In this document: one piece after another, positions 37,501 to 47,300 of the stretch
Layout: every line of letters begins with the position of its first letter
Position numbering within the stretch: position 1 is the stretch's first letter
Assembly (NCBI GenBank): GCA_022605955.1
Contig: JAKCOZ010000008.1
Coordinates: 24,615,083-24,679,082 of the forward strand
Reading direction: 5' to 3'
Length of the DNA: 64,000 nucleotides
Origin: Rallus limicola
Lineage: Eukaryota > Chordata > Aves > Gruiformes > Rallidae
Position numbers and translations under genes: made by a program
The notes under the pieces: model-generated
What the model saw: only the letters and a program-made list of their open reading frames with translations
Told to the model about the DNA's origin: nothing
Databases searched by the model: none

Positions 37501-38474
37501 AACTTCCTCTGGGCTTCTAAGGCAAATTATTTCACCTGTCTTCAGCTACTCTTATTTCTGAAAGAGATGATGCCTCCCTTGTCTCACAGGGGCATAATAA
37601 AGCAGGAATTCTGTGGTGGACATGAGATTTTTGAAGCCCACATAGTGAGACAAATAAGATTAACATCAGCTCTGATTCTTTTGCCCCTTGAAGGAAAGCT
37701 CAGAACAACATACATGTGTTCTGCTGTAAGTGGTAGGCAAATCATGTTACTCATAGCCTGGGCTGCTTTTGTCCTGCTCTTACACTGAGTTAAGCTAATT
37801 TCTTTTTTCTTCTCAATAAATGAGGACAGCCATCACTGCATAGACTGTATTGCTTCTGCTGAGTCACTCCACAGCTGAGAATTAATGGTGAGAGGCATCA
37901 ATTTGTATCCATGGTTTGCAGCATTCCTTTACCTGGGAAACTATCACTGTAAATCTCTCAGCAGATAAACTGGAGATTTACATTCAGGTTGGGAAAATTC
38001 CATAGATTATTTTATGAGGACATGTGTTTTAATTCTTCTCTAAATGTACTTAAACTTGAGGCTGCCTTACAAATATGCCTGCTTCCCTGCAGCGGGGCCA
38101 GGGCCAGAACTGTCAGCAGTTAATATGAGACTTGGACAAGACAATGTGTTAATTCAAAGAAGGAAAAATTAATCAAATCCATTATTAACTTTTCTCAGGT
38201 CTTATTAAAAGTCAAAATCCCTCTGGTCAAAGGATCCCCGTTCCCTTTCTTCTCCCTTACTGAATGTTCACCCCAGGCAGGACAGACTAATTGTGGAAAT
38301 GTTTTCACATTCTTCTTCCCCCTTCTTCCACAGCAAAAATCCAAAAAGAATATGTATCATCAGAGTGACTACATGAACATGACTCCCCGGCACCCACCAC
38401 ACCAGAAGAACAAGGGTTACCCATCCTATGCGCCAACACGGGACTACACTGCATACCGGTCCTGGCAGCCGTGA
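28459..38474 (+). CDS. CD28: CD28 T-cell co-stimulatory receptor, four coding exons
   Basis: CD28 is the T-cell surface receptor for B7 ligands (CD80/CD86); it gives the second signal for T-cell activation. The coding sequence joins 28459-28513, 34743-35096, 35355-35473 and 38334-38474, all with GT-AG introns, into 222 residues, close to mammalian and chicken CD28. Signal peptide is about residues 1-18. The V-type Ig domain spans about 20-136, with cysteines 41, 67, 86 and 112 and the MYPPPY ligand loop at 117-122. The stalk (137-150) has no cysteine. The membrane helix is about 151-175. The tail (177-222) carries YMNM at 189-192, a proline motif at 194-198, and tyrosines 205, 208, 214 and 217. 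N-glycosylation sequons lie at 36, 42, 46, 72, 101 and 129. The start is set by a good Kozak context (CACCATGC) and the signal peptide. YMNM, a CD28-type tail and the NKIL mature start rule out CTLA4 and ICOS. Confidence 0.98.
28514..34742 (+). other. CD28 intron 1
   Basis: This 6.2-kb intron lies between the signal-peptide exon and the Ig exon. It opens with GTAACA and ends in a strong pyrimidine tract followed by CCAG. A run of 13 G lies at 32375-32387 and T- or A-rich runs at about 29530 and 30544. I recognise no exon or transposon in it, and the open frames here look like chance. Confidence 0.85.
32375..32387 (+). repeat. poly-G run of 13 in CD28 intron 1
   Basis: A homopolymer of 13 G preceded by AAAA. 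Length-variable and error-prone in sequencing. Confidence 0.95.
34743..35096 (+). CDS. CD28: CD28 coding exon 2 (Ig V domain)
   Basis: This 354-bp exon encodes the whole V-type Ig domain, residues 19-136 with a phase-1 codon at each end, as is usual for Ig-domain exons. A long pyrimidine tract and CCAG precede it, and the donor is AAAG|GTAAGC. C41 and C112 (in the DIYFCK context) form the canonical Ig disulfide; C67 (EVC) and C86 (FNC) form the second one typical of CD28 and CTLA4. MYPPPY at 117-122 is the CDR3-like loop that contacts CD80/CD86. The segments EFRASLHKG and NEKSNGT are strongly conserved between birds and mammals. The open frame continues into intron 2 to a TGA at 35150-35152. 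Confidence 0.97.
35097..35354 (+). other. CD28 intron 2 (short, 258 bp)
   Basis: This is a compact GT-AG intron between the Ig exon and the stalk/membrane exon. It contains a run of A near 35178-35191. Exon 2 reads through its donor for 18 more codons before TGA at 35150-35152. Confidence 0.93.
35355..35473 (+). CDS. CD28: CD28 coding exon 3 (stalk and transmembrane)
   Basis: This exon encodes the end of the stalk and the membrane helix, residues 137 (part) to 176. The acceptor is CTTAAAG| and the donor TACTGG|GTAAGA, giving phase 0 into exon 4. The helix is about residues 151-175 and ends in NYW. In mammals this exon also encodes the stalk cysteine that links the CD28 homodimer. Here the stalk reads EIPIQTQEPQSSMP with no cysteine, and the cysteine found in the human membrane segment is Phe163. 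The frame stays open nine codons past the donor, so intron 3 retention would give a receptor without a signalling tail. Confidence 0.95.
35474..38333 (+). other. CD28 intron 3
   Basis: This 2.86-kb intron lies between the membrane exon and the cytoplasmic exon, with donor GTAAGA and acceptor TTCCACAG. Open frames such as 35665-36066 have no recognisable domain and no homology I can name. I see no mobile element. Confidence 0.85.
38334..38474 (+). CDS. CD28: CD28 coding exon 4 (cytoplasmic tail)
   Basis: This exon encodes residues 177-222 and a TGA stop at 38472-38474. The acceptor is CCACAG|CAAAAA. A basic juxtamembrane patch (QKSKKN) is followed by SDYMNM. In the family, the phosphorylated tyrosine of YMNM binds the SH2 domains of the PI3K p85 subunit and of Grb2. 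Next come MTPRHPP, a PxxP site equivalent to the human PRRP motif, and a distal SYAPTRDY segment where human CD28 has PYAPPRDF. The tail ends RSWQP, three residues beyond the human terminus (RS). Confidence 0.97.
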   Translation, partial: QKSKKNMYHQSDYMNMTPRHPPHQKNKGYPSYAPTRDYTAYRSWQP

Positions 38475-38930
38475 TGCCCACCAGCTGGCTCACCAGTAGC
38501 CCTGCGTGCTTCTCGGCAGTCACTTGCTCTTGGGCATGGAAGGACAGCCTCTCATTTTCTCATCATGTTTGTTGTTATTGGTCATGGATACCTACACCAT
38601 AGCAAGTATTGGCTACACTTTGATATTATACCAAAAGAAAAAACAAACAAGCATAAGGGGGGGTGGGAGGAGGGGAGAGTGAAAAAGGATTGTTCTCCTT
38701 GACAGCTGAAACGAGATAGAACTTGTGGTGAAGGTTGTCTGTGGATAAGAAAGAAAGATGTCATCAGACCTCAGAGCTGGTCTCCTCCTAACACTTGTAG
38801 TTTTGCTCAGTTGTTGGGAGAACCAGAACGTCTGACCTTTTCCAGTAACTGCTGCCTTAGATTTAACTCTTTATTTCTTTTCCTGTATGTCTAATCCTCA
38901 GAAACCCTTGTTGCTTTTATATAGAGAAAA

Positions 38931-38936
38931 ATTAAA
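38931..38936 (+). terminator. candidate proximal CD28 polyA signal (ATTAAA)
   Basis: A common variant hexamer about 460 bases after the stop, in an A/T-rich stretch. Use is unproven. Confidence 0.35.
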
Positions 38937-39798
38937 ATAATAATAATTTCTTCTCTACAATACCAGGGCGCAGTTTGAAGTTCAAAACACATGCTTGAAA
39001 GAAAGAGAGAAAAGTCAACCTGAAGGCATCTAAGATATTAGGCTATGGTGCAAATGGGCCATCAGGACAAATCAAGATAATAGAAAACTACTAAACCTTT
39101 AATATGTGAGTCCTTAGGCTGGACACTTTGTAAATATTCATAAGGCCATTTTAAGTCATGACCAAGTAACTCCACAGACTGAGAAAGTAATCCACCTGAA
39201 GACAAGATCAAGACAAGTGGGAGAGGAAGAAAGATCAATTGCCATCATGAAGAGCCCTGTTTCTGTTCTTTTGCATGTTACAGGGAACACAGTCATATGG
39301 GAAGCATTAGAAGACAGAGAGGTTAGAGTTTAAAGAGAGCTTTATTCTCATTTTTGAATGTTTGTTTCAATTCAAAACACACTCTGCTGAGTCCTGAAAA
39401 TTCATGCACATCTGGCACCTAGGTTGGACCAGAGCTCTGGTTATGAGCAACTAAAGTTCGCTTGAATTTTTTTCCCATACACACACAAGTTTTGGGGTGT
39501 GAGAGGGTCTTTCATTCCCACCATTGTGAATAGGACTTACAAGTGCTCAGCTGCCTGCAGGGACTGCTCTGAGCACTTTGAGGAACTTTGTGTTGACTGG
39601 AGGTTATGTTTCCATCTAAAGATGTTCTTCAGGAATGCTCCATGCTGGAGCAGGACAAAGTCTTTGGCAAAACTTGCTTCATTCCTTCAATTAAGCATGT
39701 TTACATTCACAAGACATCCTAAACTGTAATTGGGGCTGTCTTGGCCTAAAATCCCTTTTCACACTGAGGAGATGAGGTTTGTTTTATAGGGACTTCTG

Positions 39799-39847
39799 AA
39801 TAAACAATTACATGAAAAACAAATCCGTATTTCCACCTTGAAATAAA
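39799..39847 (+). terminator. candidate distal CD28 polyA signals (two AATAAA)
   Basis: Two canonical hexamers, at 39799-39804 and 39842-39847, lie about 1.33-1.37 kb after the stop codon. T-rich sequence follows the second. They would give the long 3' UTR form. Confidence 0.45.
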
Positions 39848-39921
39848 ATTGGGATTGTACATTTACTTTCCTCCTATTTGGGGTAAGAAGATTCTTCCTC
39901 TCTTTGATGGGACGTGACAAG

Positions 39922-39926
39922 AGTAG
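39922..39926 (+). repeat. 5-bp target site duplication, left copy (AGTAG)
   Basis: AGTAG directly abuts the first base of the LTR and is repeated exactly after its last base at 40453-40457. This fixes both ends of the element. Confidence 0.85.
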
Positions 39927-40452
39927 TGTCATGGTTTATCCTGGCAGGCAGCTAAACCGGCCAGCTGCTTGCGCATTCCCCTCCACCAGTGGGATGGGGA
40001 GAGAATCAAAAAGAAAAAAGGTAAAACTCTGGAGTTGAGATAAAGACAGTTTAATAGGACAGAAAAGGAGAATAATAATGGTAATAATGCTAAAAGAATA
40101 TACAAAACAAGTGATGTACAGCACAATGTTCAGCTAGTTCCTGAGCTGTGCCACCTCCCAGCCACCACCATCGCCCCCCTCCAGTTATATATGGATCATG
40201 ACATCATATAGTATGGAATATACCTTTGGCCAGTTTGGGTCAGCTGCCTTGGCTGTCCCCCCTCCCAGCTCCTGGGGTGCCCACAGCCTTCTCGATGGCA
40301 GGGCAGTATGAGAGATTGAAAATTTCTTGACTGCTTGGCAATAACTAAAACATCAGCATGTCATCAACATTATTCTCATCCTAAATACAAAACACAGCAC
40401 TGCACCAGCTGTTAGGAAGAAAGTTAACTCTAACTCAGCTGAAAAGAGGACA
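39927..40452 (-). mobile_element. solo LTR, ERVL-type endogenous retrovirus, antisense to CD28
   Basis: This 526-bp element begins TGTC and ends GACA on the plus strand, and it is flanked on both sides by the direct repeat AGTAG (39922-39926 and 40453-40457). A 5-bp duplication fits ERVL-type integration. Read on the minus strand it has a TATA-like box (plus-strand TTATATAT near 40185-40192) and an ATTAAA signal (plus-strand TTTAAT at 40050-40055), in the order expected of an LTR. The sequence matches a family I recall as abundant in songbird and other neoavian genomes; the exact subfamily name is uncertain. No retroviral genes flank it, so it is a solo LTR left by recombination. Confidence 0.88.
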
Positions 40453-40457
40453 AGTAG
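40453..40457 (+). repeat. 5-bp target site duplication, right copy (AGTAG)
   Basis: Exact copy of the left AGTAG, immediately after the terminal GACA of the LTR. Confidence 0.85.
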
Positions 40458-41360
40458 AGATGTGGAAGAGTGGTAACAATCTGCTTTGATATCTCGACCC
40501 AAGAAAACAACTTTGGCACTTTCAAATCTGTTTTATTTGAGTTTGCTGGCTGGCCCCCAAACCATTCATTCCGGGTCCTATCACCACAAAATATCACACC
40601 TCTGGCTAGCAGCAAGATACCTGCTGTCCCCCTAGCCAGGCACAGCTCTGCCAGGGTTGGGTGCAGAGATGGCAACAGCAATGGCAAGTGAGGCCCAAGT
40701 GCCCACCGCCATGACACTGTGCTGTGCGTTTGTCACGTGACTATGGTCTTGGACTCAGCAGGCCCTGAGAGCTTTGCTCTGCATCAGTTCAGCAAACCCA
40801 AAAGCTTATGATTGGGTTGAAGAACTTCAAAACAAAGTCTTATTTCTTCTCCTTTCCTCTCACCACATGCAGACCCCCCCCCTAGATTGACATATTTTTT
40901 TACTCTCTTTTCCTGAAAAGCCAGTTACTGCGCCTTTGTACAACAGCCAGGGTAGCAAGGAGCATGTGCAGGGTGCAAAGGGGGAGGAGCCAGGCAGGAC
41001 CCATGGCAGCCCCTGCATGGTCCCAGCTTGGCCCTCCTTGCTGGCACTGACTGGGGTGGATGCCAACCCCTTGCCATCTTGCTCCTCACTTGGAGGGGAG
41101 AAGTGGATGAACCTGTGCCAGACGCATCCAGGCCGCTCCCTGGCAGAGAGCCCCAGGCTGGGTGGGTGCAGCCCTCCATCAGGGTACAGCACTGTCTTGC
41201 CTGGTCTGTGCCATCTCCCAGTGCTGCTTTTGTGTAACACTTTAACAAGTACTCTGATTACAATGCACTGTGAAAAATCACATGTAGAGCAAATGTAAGG
41301 TGAGATGGCAAATGTGTGTCAAAAGCATAAAAGAGGGTAAACATTCTTTGTTTAAACTGC

Positions 41361-41378
41361 ATATATATATATATATTA
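41361..41378 (+). repeat. (AT)n microsatellite
   Basis: About nine AT units. Confidence 0.9.
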
Positions 41379-44300
41379 CATACAGATGTATCTAATTCAT
41401 TATATCTATATTCCTTAGAGTTTTATTCTACTTTTCAAACTCTCCTTAAAAGATTATTAAATAGAGTAAATTAAATCCTGGATAAATGCATGAGGCCTGA
41501 GGCTAGTCAGAGGAAAGTATTTCTAAAGCAAATGTTTGTATAATTTGCTTTCCTTCCCCTAACACTTTTGTAATTTCCATATTTAAAACATACTGATAGT
41601 TCCCAGGACATAATACTGGAAAGTAAATCCTGGAGCATCTGGAACAGGTATTAATTCATTTGACTGACAAAAAAGAAAGAGAGATACAGGGGAACATCCT
41701 AAACATATAATGCCAAAAAACTGAGGAGAACCAGGACAGGCGAGGCCCCAGCACTGTTAAAATACGCCATTATATTAAAGCACTGTAAGGACACGAATTA
41801 CAGACTATTGGAAATGAGATACCAGTAAATACCTTTTGTCCACCACTGTAAGGGACTAAAAGATAATGTCTGCAGAGATGCAGGCCAGTTAAGCCTGGAG
41901 CCTGGCTCTGCATGTGTGGATTAGCAAATACAACAAACACAGAAATCCTAATTTATTCCATCTCGTGTTAGACAGCGCATAACATGCCAGGACAGCCCTG
42001 GCCCTCCCTGGCCCTGCCTTTGGGGTCTATATGCTGTTTACAGGATGATGTAAAGAGAAGCCTCCCTCTGTTGTTGTTCTGAATCTGGAAACTGGCTCTC
42101 ATGGAGAGCAGTGAAAGATCAATAGGGTTTTCTGCCTTGCACACAGGTCTTAATTCAAATGCAAATATAATCCTGCTGAAGAGTGGTTTAATTTTTCATC
42201 CTACTTTCCCCCACTTTCGGATCTCAGTGTCAAATGATCATCTGATCTGCAGTCATCATATCTGAATGGCAATCAACATATGTTGCAAGGGGTCATCCAA
42301 GGGTTGTGCGGCTCCAGCCCCCTGCATGCTAATTCCTGTTCTCCATGTCTCCAGCACAGGCCAAAACAACAGTCTGGCTCTTCTTTGCTTCGAGGAACCA
42401 AGCCCCTAGGAGATGAATGCAGAGTAAGTAGCCTGTGCTATCTTTGCAGTATCTTGAACCTTCACCATTGGGGATTTGGTCAGATTTATTAAAGCCAAAG
42501 GTCTTGGACATTCCTGCTAATTTGAATCCCCCAAATTACAATATCCTCCTCCTGTATCAGATTTTTCTTCTGCAGATGTAAACATGAACCCTGCATGTCT
42601 GTATCACATCTTCCTTATTTATGTATCATCTTTTTACTTTCGTTTCTGTGCCAGACTCAGCAGCAGTTCAGGATGCCATCCCATTTGTTAATTTCTAACA
42701 CCACTGTGCAGCCTTCCACATGTACCCGTGACTGGTTGTTCACTTTACAAAGACTGTCTAGTGTGCCTCACTCTTCTTCAGTTTGGGACAAGGAGTTGCC
42801 ATAGGAGATTGGAGCCATGTGGTGACTGGATAGGTACTTGTTTTACATTTGAAGGAATTTGGGGTCTTTCATCCCTTTGGTTTTTCCCATCATCTTCAGA
42901 TTTTCACTCATGCCAGACAACCACGTGGGAATCCCACATCCCACATGCTTCCCACAGTGCATTTAATTTCTGTACATTTAATTTCCTAGGAATAGCAGGC
43001 TTTTGGCTATTGCCAAAATCATTATGCCTGCAGACATGCTCTGACAGCAGAAGCAACTTTGGCTACTGGTGTAATGTTTGATACAAATAAATAACATGGT
43101 ACAAAACGCTCGAGTTTTAGGAGCACACAAGCAAAGGCTTCAGTGCAAGAGACTGAGTCTTTCCGCTTTCAGCAAGGTTTTCGCTGTGTGACTGGAAAAT
43201 ACTTTATTCAAGATGAATCACAACCTAAGACATAATGTTGTTAGTCACTCGCACTAACCAGAAAACAGGTTAGGGTAATGAGTACATCGGCTTTTTTAAG
43301 GTCCAGTAAAGAGTGGGAAAGGCTGAAAACAGCACTAGGCAGTAATTTGTAGCCAAAGTCGGTGTCTGTAAATGGCTGGGAGAGGGAAACATTACTAGGT
43401 GCTTATCTTGATGCAAATGGATTGTTCTTCACAATTAGGTGCTTTTGTTAGAGCATCAAGTTACAGTATGTTACTATTGCAGCCTCAAGGGCATGCAGAT
43501 ACTCTGACGTGGCCAATTTGGCTGAAGAAGTAATAGGAGGCTGCCAATTTCATACAAACCCATTTGCAAAGACAAAAAGTTGAATGCTCTCAAATTCATA
43601 ACGGGTTTTTGTTGCTTGGTTTGTGCTTTTTTACTGGATCTCCAGATCAAGGCACTGGGTCCTCTTTTTTGTTAATTACACAAAGTGTGATTTCTTTTTC
43701 AGGACATATAAACTTACCAGGAGCACTTCAGTTTTGGGGGCCTTGCACGGTCTGATTCATCTGACCATTGAAATGACCAGAAATTTTCAAATGCCAGAGT
43801 TTTCCTAGCCATGATATCATCATGTGGCCACATAATTCCTTTTCCTCACTGGCTTTTTATTCCTTCAAGAGAACTATTCTGGATCAGGTTGAAGTGTTCT
43901 CAAGGGCTGGAAAAACTCTAGTTTTTCAGTTAGGAAAGATTACTCCCTAACCAGCAAAAGCAAAGACACAAACAAGCAATTTGTAACAGCACAGTTCTGT
44001 GGAAATTAACATAGTGGTTTCAATCTGGTAGGAGGATCAAATGGCCTTTTTTTAAAATCCTTTTGCTCTAAAATAAAGAAGCTTAAGAAATTACATACTA
44101 AACTACCTTAAAAGAAAAGAGATCAGGTTGCAAAATTAAGAAATCAAAGGCAGGAAATGCCAGAAGGAAGCTTTCCTATCCAGCCTCTCTTCTGCCCCCT
44201 TGCGTGACCGGAGTGGCTCCTTAATTACAACTACATTTTTCCGGGCCCACAGGGCCTTTGCTTTCTGACCTGAGCATACGCTGCGAAGAGATGCTGGTCG

Positions 44301-47300
44301 CTCCCTTGCAGCAAGCACACGGCTGCATTAAGAGGCTCCAGGTATTGTCCAAGTAGGCACTCGGTTGGTGACACCACAGGCACAGAGTCCGAGTGACATC
44401 TCAAGCCACAGCAGGACATAAAGGCCAGTCAGGCTACCTTAGCTAACAGCTAAGTTAATGCTCGACAGCTTTGTCACTGCCCCGTTAAATTAGATCACTG
44501 TTCTGAGTCAGAACAAACTAATTTTCCTGCTGTGCTTGCTGCCTGGAACAGTTTTGGGGCTACTTTAATCTTCAAACACCTGTGGTCAAGATAAGAGCTG
44601 GTTTTATGTTTTTCTCATGAAAATGATGAAGTGGGCTGCTTGCTTTTGTTTCTTTCCCTGGGCTTCTCAGCCTTCCGCAGCCAAATCAAAAGTGGCTGCA
44701 GAAAGGAAATTGTTTCTCTGTTTGCACAGCTCATCTGCTCCTGATGTGCAGGGACAGAGGCTGAAGTCCAGGGTGGAACGTCGACTTTGGGAGCATTAAC
44801 CTATGTAGCTCTTTCTCTCATTAGCTGAGCAGAATGCTGAAGCAATGCCCATGTTTCATCTTAACAAACCAAATAAATACGGGACTGTGAAGATGCAGAA
44901 TTGGACAGCAAAGGAATAACCTCTCTCCCTGCTGCAGGCACACCAAGTTGATACTACTTTCCAGTCCACCCCTGTGATGGAATGATCCACCACTAAGGAT
45001 GGGAGAAGCAAAAGGGGTTAAAGGAGAAACCACTCTGAAAACACTTCAGTGAAACTCTGGAACGGTCCCTCAGGGAATGGAAATGAACAAACTGGCTGCA
45101 GGATACACCACACAAAGAAGCAGACCTTTGCCTCTCCCTGGCCACATTCTGAGAAACAACAGTATTAAAAGCACCCTAGTCTTTTCCTGAATAAGTACTT
45201 TTTACTCCACAGGCTGCTATGTGTCAATGTGAAACTAGTTGCACTGATGGTGAAAGCCAGGTTAGGTCCCGTGTCTGGCATGTGAGGACTTGGGCACACT
45301 GCTGAGTCCCAGGAAACCTGAGATAAAAGCAGCAAATTATATTCAAAGAGCGTCGGCCTAGCAAACCACAGCAAGCTGGAAAGGCAGGATGGATGAATGG
45401 CTGACTGCAGGAAAAGTGGAGTTAAGAGCCTCCAGGGCTTGTCTCCAGCAGCTAGAGAAATGCATTAGTTTGGGCTGCAGCTCCAGTGAATTTCCTCCAA
45501 TAAAAGCAGCCCTTGGAAGGATGAAGCTTCTGTGGTTATTTCCTGAGATTTATCTCAAAAATAACCATTCATATACACTAAACATAAAAACCTTTTAAAA
45601 TACCCTTATTTCTGTCTTTTCTCCTGCCTGGACTAAAGGGTCACTTTAAAGGGTCACTACATTTATTCTGCAGTGTAAGGTTTTAAAATCAGAGTATTTA
45701 TTCCTTTCTTGTTACCCTTTTAAATTATTTTTTAAGAGTTTTTGTTGTAGTTCTACAATCTGATTTCAAACCACTGAGGCAGAGAGGCAAAATGAGGACC
45801 GGGGTATGAGCGGAGGATATGGGTACTGCCGTTCAGCGCCACATGGCAGTACCCACACACTGTGAGAGATCGCAGGCACAAACCGAAGTTCAAAGAGTCC
45901 GCAGGTTACTCGAGCAACTTGGTGAAGAAATGTCAGTGAGAAACGAGCAGCAGCAAACAGCTCTGTTTTCCTATTGCTGTGGCTTTGCTTGGTGACGATG
46001 ACATACAAAGATTAAGTCTAACTGCATGAGTTCCAGTTGTTTATCTCCTTTACTACCATCGCCAGTAAGTGAAGGAGATGTGTGGGTGTCACCTGCAAAA
46101 AAATAAGTCGCATTTTTGAGAGAAAAACATCTGCAGATCAGAGAAGGCAAATGCTCTTGTTTAATTCATGCATATCCACTTTCCTTCCCATCACTAATTT
46201 GCAGCACTGAATTTAGTCTCCTGGCTTTCTTATGCTGAACAAGAGTGCAAGAGAGAGGCAGACAGAGGGATTTGAGCAATATCAAGTGTCCAAAATGATT
46301 GCAGATCACTGAGGTCATTTGTAAATCACTAAGACAGCCTGGCTTTCAGGGCATGGAGTTTGATTTTCCCTCCCTCTCCTCCCATCTGCTGAACTATGGG
46401 ATTTGCAACAAGAAAAGCTATCTATCTGCTGTGCAATCAATTTACAGATGAACATTTTGTTCAGGCTGCTATTGAAGGGAAGCTGCAGAAACTGGAAGCC
46501 CTGGGTTACCACCCATGGCAGAGGTGTCAGCATCTGTGTAGATGTAGAAGTGGTTCTTCTGTGCTTGCATGTTTGGGTCTGTGACACAGAATCAATCTCT
46601 GCACACAGTTAAACACTTCTTGCTGCATACATTACATAGAAATCACTATTTTAAGAAGATGTTAAGCAAAGGCATCCCCTACATTGGAACTACTGAGGAA
46701 CACTTTACATATGGACATGCAAACACCTGTACAAACACAGTTGCAAGCCCTTCTCTTTCCTCCCCGTTATTAAGTATGTATGTAAAAATAACACAAAACA
46801 AAAAAAACCCAACCCAGTGAGCATATGTTTTGGATTGTACACCAAGCACTGCATGCCCACTGGGTCTAAAATACCCCTAGATTAGTGTCTGATTTGGTTC
46901 TGTGCTGATTTGCCTAGGTCAACTCTGAGATATAAGAAGTATCAGAAAAAATGAAAAATTATAAATCCAGACAATCTGTACTTAAAAATAAAACTTTCCT
47001 TCACCTCCAAATTTGCTGTAATTTACTCTAGCCCTGAATTTGAGATATATTCACAAGACTCTCCCTTTTATCACTAAACCCAGTGAGAAAACTGATAACC
47101 ATCCCTTTTCAACTGCAGCTTTGAGAGCAGATTCCCTGTGGCTCTGCTACAATGTTCTAATCACCAAGCAAGAGGGCATATTGCATTCTTCTTGTGCCCC
47201 AGCTACAGCCCAAGCAAACCAAGGACCTGACTAATCCTTCTCACCCAGTTGCAAAATATGACATTCAATTCACCTTCCCCACTAAACAGACCTCTTCACA

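Larger units (their letters stand above)
38475..39865 (+). other. probable CD28 3' UTR
   Basis: This is the sequence after the CD28 stop. A proximal polyadenylation signal variant, ATTAAA, is at 38931-38936. Canonical AATAAA hexamers are at 39799-39804 and 39842-39847. Which one is used cannot be decided from sequence, so the end is set just past the last. The antisense LTR starts only about 60 bases later. Confidence 0.55.

Noticed and set aside
40158..40180. CCACCACC-like sequence that could suggest a Pro-rich CTLA4/CD28 loop
   Set aside because: It lies inside the solo LTR and is not preceded by a V-domain frame.
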